A stretch of DNA of 64,000 bases from Desulfobacterales bacterium (GCA_016218685.1 JACRDD010000019.1:124001-188000), one strand, 5' to 3'; shown: positions 36,303 through 45,944, counted from the stretch's first letter. Made by a program: numbers and translations. Notes: generated by a model not told the origin, from the sequence alone.

Positions 36303-36436
36303 TAGCTTTGCGGGAAGAGCTTCATATCCTTGGGAAGGCAAAGAAGGAAACGGCCCCGCAAAAGTGAAGGCCGATCGCACTCGCCTGAATGAGCGTTCAG
36401 CTCTCGAAGTTGTTTTGTGCAGCAAGGAGTAAACCC

Positions 36437-38101
36437 ATGCAAAGATCCCTGACCGTTGGTATGAAAATCTGGCTCAGCGTGAGCATTTTGATCCTGGGGT
36501 ATTTCGCCACGATGATCGTGGGCTTTATCCTCGGTCAAAAGACCGAAAGCCGACTTTCGGCTGCCTCCGAAGCGCTTTTCCCGGCCTCGGTGAGCAGCCA
36601 GGTGGCGCTCTCGGCCTACCGGGAGCAAAACAAGCTTTTCAACGATGCCGTGATCATGGGGGACACCGAGGTCCTCAACGGCGCCAAGGATAAAGGCCAT
36701 GAAATAATTAAAGCCTTGGAATCCATCGTGGAACTCCCCGGCATCACCACCGAGAGAAAAGCCGGTCTCGAAAAAGTGCTGACGAAATACAAGGAGTTCA
36801 ACGCATCGGCCCTTTCGGTTTATGTTCGCATGGCCCAAGGCGCGCAAGACAAGGCTGTTACGGATCTGGCGATCCAACTGGGCCGGCAAAACGTCGACCT
36901 GGAAAAAGCGCTGCAAGCGCTCACCGAGGAGTTCGGCCAAGACCTGAAGACAGCCCTCACCGACATCAGCAACAGTACCCGGCGGCAACGCTATACCAAC
37001 CTGTTCGTCTTCCTGGGAGTGGTCGTCTGCGCCACGCTTTTCGTCTCCTTTATCGTCCGCCGCTTCATCAGCAAACCGATCCGTGACACCGTTGAGATGA
37101 TCAAGGATATCGCCCAGGGCGAAGGCGATTTGACCCGACGGCTGGCTATCCAGTCCAACGACGAGATCGGCGAACTGGTTCACTGGCTCAACCTTTTCCT
37201 GGAAAAGCTGCAAGCCATCATCAAGAAATTGGCCGCCAATACGGGCATGGTGGATTCGGCCGCCAGCGATCTGCTCTCCATCTCCGGCCAAATGTCGAGC
37301 AATGCCGAGACCACCCGCACCTTGGCCAACACAGTGGCCGGCGCCACGGAGGAGATGAGCCAGAGCCTGGGCCAGGTGGCCGGGGCCATGGATCAATCTT
37401 CCAACAACACCAATATGGTGGCCAGCGCCGCGGAGGAGATGAGCGCCACCATCCAGGAGATCGCGCAGAACTCGGAAAAAGCCCGCAGCATTTCCAATTC
37501 GGCGGTCGCTCAGGCCAAGAGTGCCGGCGAAAAGATGGCAGCCCTGGGTAAAGCGGCCCAGGATATCGGCAAGATCACCGAAACCATCACCGAAATCTCC
37601 GAGCAGACCAATCTGCTGTCGCTCAACGCCACCATCGAAGCGGCCCGGGCCGGCGAGGCGGGCCGGGGGTTTGCCGTGGTGGCCAACGAGATCAAGGAAC
37701 TGGCCAAGCAGACCGCTGCCGCCACCCAGGATATCAAGGGCAAGATCAACGGCGTGCAGAGCACCACGGCCTCCACGGTTTCCGAAATCGACGAAATCAC
37801 CAACGTGATCAACAAGGTCAACGAAATTGTGGCCGGCATCGCTGCGGCCGTGGAGCAGCAGTCCGTTGCCACCCGGGAGATCGCCGACAAGATCGGCCAG
37901 GCCTCCGAGGGTATCCAGCAGGTCAATACCGGCGTGGGCACCAGCTCCCAGACCTCTTCCCAGATCGCCGGGGACATCTCCAACGTGAAGATCTCCGCCG
38001 ACGAGATTTCCAACGACAGCGCCCAGATCAATGCCCGGGCCGAAAACCTGAAGAACATGGCCGGGCAGCTCAAGGAGATCGTGGATCGGTTCAAGGTATA
38101 A
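36437..38101 (+). CDS. Methyl-accepting chemotaxis protein
   Basis: A 554-residue receptor. TM1 about residues 9-31 ([20 protein letters not shown]), a helical periplasmic sensor to about 190, TM2 about 191-212 ([19 protein letters not shown]), HAMP about 212-265, and a cytoplasmic coiled coil. The signalling tip [19 protein letters not shown] is at about 395-413, followed by [18 protein letters not shown]. No CheR-tethering pentapeptide is at the C-terminus (DRFKV). The ATG at 36437 follows AAGGAG. It has a sigma-28-like promoter upstream and a terminator downstream, so it is a stand-alone flagellar-regulon gene. Confidence 0.95.
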   Translation: MQRSLTVGMKIWLSVSILILGYFATMIVGFILGQKTESRLSAASEALFPASVSSQVALSAYREQNKLFNDAVIMGDTEVLNGAKDKGHEIIKALESIVELPGITTERKAGLEKVLTKYKEFNASALSVYVRMAQGAQDKAVTDLAIQLGRQNVDLEKALQALTEEFGQDLKTALTDISNSTRRQRYTNLFVFLGVVVCATLFVSFIVRRFISKPIRDTVEMIKDIAQGEGDLTRRLAIQSNDEIGELVHWLNLFLEKLQAIIKKLAANTGMVDSAASDLLSISGQMSSNAETTRTLANTVAGATEEMSQSLGQVAGAMDQSSNNTNMVASAAEEMSATIQEIAQNSEKARSISNSAVAQAKSAGEKMAALGKAAQDIGKITETITEISEQTNLLSLNATIEAARAGEAGRGFAVVANEIKELAKQTAAATQDIKGKINGVQSTTASTVSEIDEITNVINKVNEIVAGIAAAVEQQSVATREIADKIGQASEGIQQVNTGVGTSSQTSSQIAGDISNVKISADEISNDSAQINARAENLKNMAGQLKEIVDRFKV

Positions 38102-38142
38102 CAAGGCAAGGCGCCAATAACTTCGGCGCTTAACTAAAAAGC

Positions 38143-38191
38143 AAATGCGTGCGGGGTGCCGCTGGTCGGGCGCCGGCACGCATTTTCTTTT
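38143..38191 (+). terminator. Rho-independent terminator after the chemoreceptor gene
   Basis: AAATGCGTGC (38143-38152) pairs perfectly with GCACGCATTT (38176-38185), with a GC-rich internal loop that also pairs in part, followed by TCTTTTT. Confidence 0.85.
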
Positions 38192-38194
38192 TGT

Positions 38195-38218
38195 AGGGGC
38201 GTATGGCCATACGCCCCT
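38195..38218. repeat. Palindromic intergenic repeat, copy 1
   Basis: A perfect 24-nt palindrome centred on GTATGGCCATAC with AGGGGC / GCCCCT ends. It is followed by two degenerate CGCCCCTGCGG units (38213-38241). It shares its full 24-nt core with copy 2. Confidence 0.85.
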
Positions 38219-38374
38219 GCGGCCATGCGCCCCTGCGGTCTGCCCCTACCATCGGGTCGAGGCGTTCAAAGCACGACCGTTCCATCAAGGTTCATACCGT
38301 GCGCGCACGCGATAAGATTTACGGATAATTCGAGTACGCACAGGATTATTCATGGCGACCGTGATTCGCGACAG

Positions 38375-38402
38375 GTAGGGGCGTATGGCCATACGCCCCT
38401 AC
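38375..38402. repeat. Palindromic intergenic repeat, copy 2
   Basis: A perfect 28-nt palindrome with the same GGGGCGTATGGCCATACG core, ends extended to GTAGG / CCTAC. Such REP-like elements are usually genome-wide families mobilised by RAYT transposases; no transposase is in this window. Confidence 0.85.
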
Positions 38403-38520
38403 GGGAGCCCCTGCCATTGGGCCAAGGCCTATCCATCGGGCATGACACACAGGAGGGGGAAAAAGGCATTTCGTGGCTTTATTGGGTGTCAGGCGGGGTG
38501 CAAATGGTTGACTGAAATAG

Positions 38521-38548
38521 ATCGGCCCCCCGTCAACGGGGGGCCGAT
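38521..38548. terminator. Strong GC hairpin, likely transcription end of the porin operon
   Basis: ATCGGCCCCCCG (38521-38532) and CGGGGGGCCGAT (38537-38548) form a perfect 12-bp stem with a TCAA loop, about 100 nt past the porin stop on the minus strand. There is no U tract, so termination is likely but not textbook. Confidence 0.5.
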
Positions 38549-38646
38549 GTTCGTAAGGCTTTGGTTCGTGTCTTGGAATGCCCGGGACGACAATCGGGGT
38601 GGGATAAAAGCCGATCCCGTGCCGGGTGCTTGTCGCTCAACGGCGG

Positions 38647-39843
38647 TTAGAAATTGAAAGTCAGCTTGGCTGCGCCGTAATACCAGTTATTATTGGAGTA
38701 GTCGTTGCCGGCATTATCGACCGCTAAAACATTAGCGGTGCCGTCGACGGCGTGCCCCTCGATTTTGAAAATCCAGTATTCATTGATGTCGAAGCGCAGC
38801 GTCAGGGCCAGATCCTTTTCCCATGCAGTATGGTCGATCGCCTCGTTTTCGCCATCCCTGTCATCCGTATTAGGGTAATATTCCGAATAGTAGGCGCCCA
38901 AGGTGAACCAATCGACAAACCGGTATGAAGCCGACAGGTAGTAGCTTTCCGAGTTAGTGGTGGTTACAGGGGACGGAAACGGTGCGGGGAGCGCCATCGT
39001 GGAAACATTTCTCCTTTGCATGTATTCGGCCGCCAACGATAGATTGTTCCACAGGTATTCAGCCGAATACACTTGCAGCGTGGTCGGGCCCTCTAAAGCT
39101 CCCTGAATGGCACCACCACCGAATGCTACCGGGACTTCAACGTCCGAGCGAAAAATGGAGTACCCAAGCTTGAGGCCCGCTAACGGCGTCTCCCAGCGGA
39201 GTGCGCCGGCGTAGCTGGTATCGTTAACGATGGCACCGTTAGCTTCTCCGCCACTTGAGGCCAGACCATCGTTCAAGTACTTGCCGACGCCACTGTCCTC
39301 ATCGGAGTTTATGGCCCCCGCGATCAACTGGTACTCGAGACCCCCGGCGCCTTTCATATCCACATTGCCGTAAAGCCCCACACCGTTGATGGCGACCAGG
39401 TTGTCCCGCAGCAGGTCGTTGTAGATCCCCTGGGGCAGGACGATGCTGGTGCGCAGCATGTCCATATCCCGGGTTTCGTTGTACAGGCCCACGGGCAGTT
39501 TGATGCGGCCGGCGCGCAGACCCAGCCAATCCCACTGGCGATAGTCGGCATAGGCCCAGTCCAGGGTGACTTTATTGTTGGCGGCATCGCCAATGTCGCG
39601 GGAAAACAGTTGCAGGCCGATGCGCAGTTTGTCGGTCAACTGCTTGCTGAAGTTGATGCCCGCTTCATTGTATTCGAAGCTGCCGTCCTCGGTGTCGTTG
39701 GCCAGGTAGTTGTATCCATCGCTGTAAAGAAATCCCTGGGAGATGAAGCCGTGGATATTCACGCCGCCGACTTCAGCGGCTGCGACGGGGCCGGCCCAAG
39801 CCGCCAGGGATAGAATGGTCATTAGGACAATAAGTTTTTTCAT
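38647..39843 (-). CDS. Outer-membrane porin (phosphate-selective O/P-like)
   Basis: A 398-residue beta-barrel. Signal peptide MKKLIVLMTILSLAAWAGPVAAA, then alternating strands such as VNIHGFISQGFLYSDGYNY, LRIGLQLFSRDIGD, LGLRAGRIKLPVGLYNETRD and a C-terminus YGAAKLTFNF ending in Phe. The GRIKLPVGLYNE strand resembles porins of the OprO/OprP or anaerobe GLYNET type. It lies 15 nt behind a gene for a phosphate-binding-like protein and is probably co-expressed with it. The ATG follows GGAGGCTCAATACC. Confidence 0.85.
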   Translation of the reverse strand: MKKLIVLMTILSLAAWAGPVAAAEVGGVNIHGFISQGFLYSDGYNYLANDTEDGSFEYNEAGINFSKQLTDKLRIGLQLFSRDIGDAANNKVTLDWAYADYRQWDWLGLRAGRIKLPVGLYNETRDMDMLRTSIVLPQGIYNDLLRDNLVAINGVGLYGNVDMKGAGGLEYQLIAGAINSDEDSGVGKYLNDGLASSGGEANGAIVNDTSYAGALRWETPLAGLKLGYSIFRSDVEVPVAFGGGAIQGALEGPTTLQVYSAEYLWNNLSLAAEYMQRRNVSTMALPAPFPSPVTTTNSESYYLSASYRFVDWFTLGAYYSEYYPNTDDRDGENEAIDHTAWEKDLALTLRFDINEYWIFKIEGHAVDGTANVLAVDNAGNDYSNNNWYYGAAKLTFNF

Positions 39844-39858
39844 GGTATTGAGCCTCCA

Positions 39859-40281
39859 TTATTGAACGGTGATAGTTTTTACGTTGGCGACCTTGGCAGT
39901 GGCAGAGACATAGCCGATGGCGCCGGCCGTCTTGGCCACAAAATCGATCATGGCCTCGTCCGAATCGAAGGCCTGGGGCGGTGTGCCCTTGCCGGTGAAC
40001 ACCTGTTTTTTCCAGAAGGTGTCGAACTGGGAGTCGTTCTTGCCCACGTACTCCGTTAAAAACTGTTCATGGGCCGCCGACCCCTTGAGGACCACGAATA
40101 CGATTTTGCTGCCGTCGTCCCAGGTCGATTTTTTACCCTGGTAGATGTTGCTCACATCCTGCTTGCTCAAGCTGGATGTGGCCACCGACGGGTTGGCGAT
40201 CACCACCACATCCCCGGCCGCGGCCAGAGAGGGCGGCAACGCCAAAAGAACGATTGCCAAAAGAAATAGTTTGATTCTCAT
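39859..40281 (-). CDS. Short PstS-like phosphate-binding domain protein
   Basis: A 140-residue periplasmic protein: signal MRIKLFLLAIVLLALPPSLAAA, then VVVIANPSVATSSLSKQDVS, NIYQGKKSTWDDGSKI and FVAKTAGAIGYVSATAKV. These are the strands of the PBP-like domain of PstS, where the S/T loop and the GAIGYV strand contact phosphate, but at under half the usual PstS length. Such short forms often accompany porins rather than an ABC transporter; none is adjacent here. The ATG at 40281 follows AAGGAGAACAAATGAG. Its ligand is unproven. Confidence 0.8.
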   Translation of the reverse strand: MRIKLFLLAIVLLALPPSLAAAGDVVVIANPSVATSSLSKQDVSNIYQGKKSTWDDGSKIVFVVLKGSAAHEQFLTEYVGKNDSQFDTFWKKQVFTGKGTPPQAFDSDEAMIDFVAKTAGAIGYVSATAKVANVKTITVQ

Positions 40282-40512
40282 CTCATTTGTTCTCCTTCAC
40301 AAAGAATAGAAGCGCTGCAAGCTTCGCGTCCTGCTAAAGGACGATCAATTCGTATATCGACCCCAAAGTGCCGGACTTTAACCCTATGCGATGGAAAAAC
40401 GATCGAATTAAAAAAAAGACGGTGGAAAGGGGCAACGATGGGCCAGGCCCAAAAACGTTCGAACCCGTTTTCGGATTGGCTCGGGAAGTGAGTGGCGGCG
40501 TACCAGCGCGGC

Positions 40513-42720
40513 TCAGGGAGCCGGCGGACCAGCCGAAATCGAGAATCGGAAGAGTTCGACCCGCTCGCCATCGGCGGGGTCGATGCGGAACTCGACGGGG
40601 GCGTTTTCCAGTTCAGGGGTGATGGCGAATCGATCACGCAGAACTTGGGAGGCCTCTCCAGCGGGATCGAGAAGGCCGGAAGCCAGGCTTACCGCCCCTC
40701 CGGTGCCCTGGGCGACAATCTCCCAGCGCGAGCCTGGGGCCGCGGTGGCATACTCGGCCTCGATATCATAGGTTCCGACCGACAGCTTGACATAAGGCCC
40801 CCAGTTCAGAAAGCCGTCCATTTGCTCGCCGGCCGACGAAGCAATGCTTCCCTTGCCCCCATCCACCAGGGCCTCGGCACTGTGATGCAGTTCGACGCCT
40901 TTCCAGCTCATGACCTGGGTGAAGGCCGCGCCTTGTGAAATCGACTTGCGGTCCATGCGCAGGGTGGCGCGGTGGGTCCGAGGCAGCGCGGGGTGCTCGA
41001 TGTCGATGCGATCGATCTTCCAATCCGGCAGTTCGAAGCGCGCAACGAAGCGGTTGTTCATCCGGGTGCCGTCCGTTGCCACCAGGGCCACGGCATCGAG
41101 CTGGCCCTTGACCTTGCGGCAGCCTTGCTCCCGGTCGTCGAAGTTCAGCCGGCCGTAATCGACGGGCACCACGCGCAGCTCCTGGATGTCGATGAACGGC
41201 GGGCGGTCGCTGACGCAATACAGGACATCCCCGGCCCCCCATCCACGGGCTTCCCGGCGCAGATAAATGGAGAGGTTCGCAATTCTTCCCAGCGGCGTGA
41301 ACCGACCGCCGTTCGAAAGTTCGGAGGCGCAGATCACGTACGGCACCTCCAGCCGGTTGGCGAAGGCAAAGCCGTAGTACGCGGCGTAGGTGCCGTTACG
41401 CCATCCATTATCGGGCGCGTCGGGATGCAGGTCGCGCAGGAAAAAGCGTCCTTCGGCGATATCGTCCTTGAGGCCGTCGATGAAGGGGATGCGCATCGAC
41501 GGCAGCAGGATCTTTCTCAGCCCCAAGGCCTTGTACTCCGCCATGAGTTCCTGACGCCGCTGCGTCTGCTGTCGCACGGCCAAGTATTGCGCCATGGTCT
41601 TGACGATATCGGCGCCGAACACGCCCAGCAGCGCCGCATAGAGCGGCAACAGCATCACCTGGGCGCGCAGGGTCAGCGTGCGCGGCCCGCAGAACAAGCT
41701 GCCGCACAGCGCGAGCAGGGCGACGATGAAGCAGATTTCCGCGGGAAAGGCGGTGCGCTGGCTGAAGCTCGCGCCGGATGATCCGGCCATGGCGAAAGCC
41801 ACCATCAGCCCCAGCATGAGCCAGAGATAAAAGCGTTGCAGCGCCACGCGCCGCCGCATCAGCAGCAGGAGCACGAGCAGCGCGGCCATGGCATACAAAA
41901 TCGGCACTTCGGTGGTGACATGCCGCCAGACCGACCGGGAGAGAAGGATGATCCGGTAGCCGATGCCCAGGCCGTCGTCGCCCCGGGCGGCGCGCACCCA
42001 GTTGCCCGGCGCGGTGACCAGCAGCAGGGTGCCGGCCAATTGCCCGGCGAACGCATGCCAGTACCAGCGCTGCAACGCGATCTTGCGCAGACGCGCCGCC
42101 AGCAGGGCATAGAGCATGAAGATCGTCAGCGACAGCGAAACGGTCTCCAGGCCCGTGGCCCACAGGGCCGCGACGACCGGCAGGCCCCAGAGGCGCCAGC
42201 GGGTATCGGACAGGGGTTCCTCGTCGACCAACAGATCGACAAAGGGCGTGACCACAAATACTGCCGCGGTGACCGTCCACAGGTAGCCGACGGCCCCAGT
42301 CTTCCAGAAGACGGCCTCGCCCAGGGACTGGGTGAAGAACCAGACCGCGAACCAAACGGCCGGCAGCAGGACCAGATCGGCGCGCGCCCGCCCGGGGTAG
42401 CGGCCCACGGCCCCGCGGAAGATCGCCAGCAGCAGCAGGCAGAACACGGCGCTGTTGATCAGGTTGAAGAGCACCAGCATTCCGGGCAGCTTCAGCAGGA
42501 AGACAAAGGTGAGCAGCAGCACAAAGAGGCGCCCGCCCCAGGTGCGGTATTCCTCGGCGATGCGGGAGAAAATGTCGGCGGCCTCGCCTGGGGCGACCGC
42601 CCGCCACCAGTCGTCACCCCACAGGGGCGTGAAGCTGTTGAGGGCGAACTGGAGCGCAAAAACCAGGACAAAAAACGCCGCAAGCAGAGCCTCGACCGAA
42701 GGCGCCTTAATTCGCGGCAT
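40513..42720 (-). CDS. Large polytopic membrane protein, DUF6056-like
   Basis: A 735-residue protein. The first 430 residues have about ten hydrophobic helices (EALLAAFFVLVFALQFALN; FVFLLKLPGMLVLFNLI) with WGDDWWRAV after TM1 and LGEAVFWKTGAVGYLW, the motifs of the DUF6056/GT-C-like family. The last 300 residues are soluble and beta-rich. GT-C enzymes transfer sugars from lipid carriers outside the membrane, and this family is suspected to decorate cell-surface glycans. The start at 42720 overlaps the kinase gene by 14 nt; the longer upstream frame lies wholly inside the kinase gene. Coupling to a hybrid kinase is unusual. Confidence 0.72.
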   Translation of the reverse strand: MPRIKAPSVEALLAAFFVLVFALQFALNSFTPLWGDDWWRAVAPGEAADIFSRIAEEYRTWGGRLFVLLLTFVFLLKLPGMLVLFNLINSAVFCLLLLAIFRGAVGRYPGRARADLVLLPAVWFAVWFFTQSLGEAVFWKTGAVGYLWTVTAAVFVVTPFVDLLVDEEPLSDTRWRLWGLPVVAALWATGLETVSLSLTIFMLYALLAARLRKIALQRWYWHAFAGQLAGTLLLVTAPGNWVRAARGDDGLGIGYRIILLSRSVWRHVTTEVPILYAMAALLVLLLLMRRRVALQRFYLWLMLGLMVAFAMAGSSGASFSQRTAFPAEICFIVALLALCGSLFCGPRTLTLRAQVMLLPLYAALLGVFGADIVKTMAQYLAVRQQTQRRQELMAEYKALGLRKILLPSMRIPFIDGLKDDIAEGRFFLRDLHPDAPDNGWRNGTYAAYYGFAFANRLEVPYVICASELSNGGRFTPLGRIANLSIYLRREARGWGAGDVLYCVSDRPPFIDIQELRVVPVDYGRLNFDDREQGCRKVKGQLDAVALVATDGTRMNNRFVARFELPDWKIDRIDIEHPALPRTHRATLRMDRKSISQGAAFTQVMSWKGVELHHSAEALVDGGKGSIASSAGEQMDGFLNWGPYVKLSVGTYDIEAEYATAAPGSRWEIVAQGTGGAVSLASGLLDPAGEASQVLRDRFAITPELENAPVEFRIDPADGERVELFRFSISAGPPAP

Positions 42721-45160
42721 CGTCCAGCACTCCGCGAACCAACTTGGCCAGGTCGGCCATGAGGATCGGTTTGTGGGCCACGGCGCGGATGCCCAAGGCC
42801 GACAGGTCCTTGTTCTTGATCTGATCGCTGAAGCCGGTACACAGCACGATGGGCACATCCGGGCGGATCTTGATGACCTCCTGGGCAAACCGGTCGCCCA
42901 GCATGTGCGGCATGTTCAGGTCGGTGATGACCAGATCGAACTTCTCCGGTTCCTGGCTGAAGAGCTCCAGCGCCTCGATGCTGTTGCTGCGCACGGTGAC
43001 GCGGTAGCCCAGGGCCTTGAGCATGGCCTTGATGATGCCCACCAGCTCCGGTTGGTCGTCCACACATAGAATGCGTTCATTGCCTTGGGGCATCTGGGGG
43101 GGAGGCTCGGGGCCGCGCGATTTAGCCCGATTTTCGAATTTGGGCAGATAGATTGTAAAGACGGACCCTTCACCCGGCCGGCTGTCGGCCACGATGGCCC
43201 CCTGATGGGCCTTGACGATGCCATAGGTCATGGAGAGCCCCAGGCCCGTGCCTTCCCCCTTGGCCTTGGTGGTGAAGTAGGGATCGAAGATGCGTCCCAG
43301 GACTTCCCGGTCCATGCCGGCGCCGGTGTCGGACACCGTCAGCTTGAGGTACTCCCCGGGTTTGAGGTTGTCCATTTGAACGGCCGAAGATGTCTCCAGG
43401 CGCACTTCGCACAGATCCAGGCGCAATCGGCCGCCCTCGGCGCGCATGGCCTGAAAGGCATTGGTGCACAGGTTCATCAGCACCTGATGAAGCTGGTTGG
43501 CGTCGGCCAGCACCGCGGCCTGGGTCGTCAGTTCCGAAACCACCTCGATGGAGGCCGGCAGCGTGGCCCGCAGCATTTTGATCACTTCCATGGCAATCAG
43601 GCGTACCTGCACGGGGCCGAATTCCGAGCGGGTCTGGCGGCTGAAGGTCAAAATCTGCGACACCAGGTTCTTGGCGCGCTGGGAGGCTTTCAAGACTTCG
43701 CCCAGATTGCGGTGCACCGTGCTCTTGGGCTCGGTGCCCATGCGCGCGATTTCGGTGTAACCGATGATGGCCGACAGGATATTGTTGAAGTCATGGGCGA
43801 TACCGCCGGCCAGGGTCCCGATCGACTCCATCTTCTGGGCCTGGCGCAACTGGCTCTCCAGTTCGCTTTTTTCGGCCTCCGCCACCACCCGGGCGCTGAC
43901 GTCCCGGATGGCCGCCACATGCACCTTTTTGCCCTTCCAGGCGAAATGGCGGGCGGCGATCTCCACGGGAAAAACATTGCCCGCCTTGTTTTTGTGATAG
44001 CGCACCGGCACGCTGGTCAAGCCCGCCGCGGTGGCCTGACGGGTGGCCTCCGGCTCGGCGGACAGATCGGTATTCTTCATGGCCAGCAGTTCTTCGCGCG
44101 CATAGCCGTACAACGTTTCGCAGGCGGCATTCACTTCCAGCAGGCGGCCGCTGCCGCTGTCGATCATGAAAATGGCGTCCGATTCCATATCGAAGAGCTG
44201 CCGGTACTTCTCTTCGCTTTCGGCCAGGGCCTGCTCGGCTTTTTTGCGATCCGTGATATCCGTGGCCAATTCGAAGCGCACGTCGCGTCCGTCGGGCCAT
44301 TTGATGATCTGGTCGGTGAGCATGAAGTTCTTCTTGAGGTGGGGATTGTAGTACTCCCATTTGTACGGCTGGTACTTGCGCTCAAGGATAATGGGGTTGG
44401 TGCAAAAGTCGCAGGGCGCCGACCTTCCCTGGAACTCCCGGTAGCAGATGCCGCCGACCACATCGCGGCGGGCAAGGCACCTGGCCTTGGCGTTGACGAA
44501 CAGAATTTCGTAGGTATTCGGATCGGCGACGTAGATGACCTGATCGATGCCCTCGAAGATGGAGAGGAGCTGGCGGCGCTCGAACGACAAGGCCTCGCTG
44601 GCGCGGTTACGGCTGATCCAGCCGCTGAGGATCTGGGCGACGGCTTTGAGCAGACTGATGTCTTCTTCCCGCCAAGACCGTTGCCGCCGGCACTCGTCGA
44701 AGCCCATGAACCCAAAAAAGGTTTTGTCCACGAACAGGGGCACCGCCAGGAGCGACCGGATGCCTTGCGACCGCAACAGTTCCCGCTCCGGCTCCGCCGG
44801 GATCGCCTCGATATCGCAGAAATCGATGATTTCATCGCAGCGCATGCGCGCCATCCACCATTGCATCGCCCCGCAGGGCACCCCCTGCAACGCATCCTTC
44901 TGGGGTACAATTCCCTCGGCGCACCATTCGAAGGTGTTGTCCATGACATCGGTGGGCTGGCGGTATTCAAAGATATAGCTGCGGCTGACATCCATGGCGT
45001 GGCCGATGGTTTGCAGGCAATCGTCTAAAAATTGGGTGGGGTTTTCGGATGCGATGGCCCGGGTGGAAATGTCCGTCAGCATCTTTTCCAACCGCAGCCG
45101 GCGCCGTAACTCTTGCTCTACCGCCTGAACGTCGGCGGCACGATTCATCGCTTCGGTCAC
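42707..45160 (-). CDS. Hybrid sensor histidine kinase (GAF-PAS-PAS-HK-REC)
   Basis: An 817-residue soluble kinase: GAF about residues 20-190 (FLDDCLQTIGHAMDVSRSYI), a PAS with Cys-rich CYREFQGRSAPCDFC (about 215-310), a second PAS (YRQLFDMESDAIFMIDSGS, about 320-435), HisKA with GGIAHDFNNILSAI, HATPase with TDTGAGMD-like SDTGAGMDREV and GTGLGLSMTYGI, and a C-terminal receiver (ILCVDDQPELVG; LVITDLNMPHM with the phospho-Asp). It starts with GTG at 45160 after GAGGAGCGGAAAAG. The Cys-x-Cys PAS is common in Desulfobacterota kinases and may bind a redox cofactor. No transmembrane helix, so it reads a cytoplasmic signal. Confidence 0.92.
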   Translation of the reverse strand: MTEAMNRAADVQAVEQELRRRLRLEKMLTDISTRAIASENPTQFLDDCLQTIGHAMDVSRSYIFEYRQPTDVMDNTFEWCAEGIVPQKDALQGVPCGAMQWWMARMRCDEIIDFCDIEAIPAEPERELLRSQGIRSLLAVPLFVDKTFFGFMGFDECRRQRSWREEDISLLKAVAQILSGWISRNRASEALSFERRQLLSIFEGIDQVIYVADPNTYEILFVNAKARCLARRDVVGGICYREFQGRSAPCDFCTNPIILERKYQPYKWEYYNPHLKKNFMLTDQIIKWPDGRDVRFELATDITDRKKAEQALAESEEKYRQLFDMESDAIFMIDSGSGRLLEVNAACETLYGYAREELLAMKNTDLSAEPEATRQATAAGLTSVPVRYHKNKAGNVFPVEIAARHFAWKGKKVHVAAIRDVSARVVAEAEKSELESQLRQAQKMESIGTLAGGIAHDFNNILSAIIGYTEIARMGTEPKSTVHRNLGEVLKASQRAKNLVSQILTFSRQTRSEFGPVQVRLIAMEVIKMLRATLPASIEVVSELTTQAAVLADANQLHQVLMNLCTNAFQAMRAEGGRLRLDLCEVRLETSSAVQMDNLKPGEYLKLTVSDTGAGMDREVLGRIFDPYFTTKAKGEGTGLGLSMTYGIVKAHQGAIVADSRPGEGSVFTIYLPKFENRAKSRGPEPPPQMPQGNERILCVDDQPELVGIIKAMLKALGYRVTVRSNSIEALELFSQEPEKFDLVITDLNMPHMLGDRFAQEVIKIRPDVPIVLCTGFSDQIKNKDLSALGIRAVAHKPILMADLAKLVRGVLDDAAN

Positions 45161-45299
45161 CTTTTCCGCTCCTCTCGATGCGCTTTCCAGAATCAGATCA
45201 GGTCAAACCCACGCTCTACCTTAATCCAAGATGGCCATAAAAAAAAGAGGAATAACGGGGCAAAAGAGAGGCATGGGATGGTTTTTTCGGCCAATGGTC

Positions 45300-45917
45300 T
45301 TAATCGGCTTTCTGATTTTCGCTTGAACCGGCGCTGGGCGCATCCGTTTCGCGGTGGGCCGAGAAATCCACCGCCGGCAATTCTCGCTGGGTCGCCAGGT
45401 CGAGGGTGAAATACTTCTGCTTTTGAAACCCGGCTTTATTGGCGATCAGGCGGGCCGGAAAGGATTCCACCAGCGTATTGAACCGGCCCACGTAGCTGTT
45501 ATAGCGGTTGCGGGCCTTCTGGATGTCTTCCTCGACCTCGTTCAGACTGTTCTGCAGGGCGATAAAATTGGCGCTGGCCTTCAGGTCCGGGTAAGCCTCG
45601 GCCAGGGCCAGCAGCCCGGTCAGGGACATGGACACCTGGCTCTCCTCTTCCATGCGGTTGGACGAGGCCGACGGACGGCTGAAATAATCATGTTTGCCGC
45701 CAACGAGTTTGGCTTCGTGTTGGCTGTAGCCTTCGATGGCGCCGATCAGATTGGGAATCAGGTTGTAACGGCGCTTCAAGGCCACATCGATGCTGCTCCA
45801 GGCCTCCTCGATTCTGTTTTTGTACCTGATGAAGCGATTGTAGGTTCCGAAAAGCCAGGCCACCGATACAAAGAGCAAAACAGCGCCGAAAAAAATCAGG
45901 GGTACCATCTTTTCCAT
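45300..45917 (-). CDS. lemA: LemA family protein
   Basis: A 205-residue membrane protein: an N-terminal helix (VPLIFFGAVLLFVSVAWLFG), then the LemA helical domain with YNRFIRYKNRIEEAWSSIDV, LKRRYNLIPNLIGAIEGY and a conserved ARNRYNSYVGRFNTLVESFP near residue 135, and a short charged tail. LemA proteins are long-helix coiled coils at the inner membrane with no agreed function. It lies downstream of the HD-GYP gene with a 27-nt gap, probably one transcription unit with the hybrid kinase. Confidence 0.92.
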   Translation of the reverse strand: MEKMVPLIFFGAVLLFVSVAWLFGTYNRFIRYKNRIEEAWSSIDVALKRRYNLIPNLIGAIEGYSQHEAKLVGGKHDYFSRPSASSNRMEEESQVSMSLTGLLALAEAYPDLKASANFIALQNSLNEVEEDIQKARNRYNSYVGRFNTLVESFPARLIANKAGFQKQKYFTLDLATQRELPAVDFSAHRETDAPSAGSSENQKAD

Positions 45918-45944
45918 CCCATCTCGACTATGTTTACGTTTTTC

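Larger units (their letters stand above)
38102..38646. other. Repeat-bearing intergenic region
   Basis: 545 nt between the chemoreceptor and porin genes with no convincing gene. It holds a terminator (38143-38191), two copies of a long palindrome (38195-38218 and 38375-38402) with degenerate CGCCCCTGCGG units next to the first, and a strong hairpin (38521-38548). Short frames here have no ribosome sites. Confidence 0.7.

Noticed and set aside
38102-38646. CRISPR-like repeat array
   Set aside because: Only two palindromic copies 180 nt apart with no regular spacers or cas genes.
42721-42888. N-terminal extension of the DUF6056-like gene
   Set aside because: Lies entirely within the receiver domain of the kinase gene in another frame; the ATG at 42720 leads directly into the first membrane helix.
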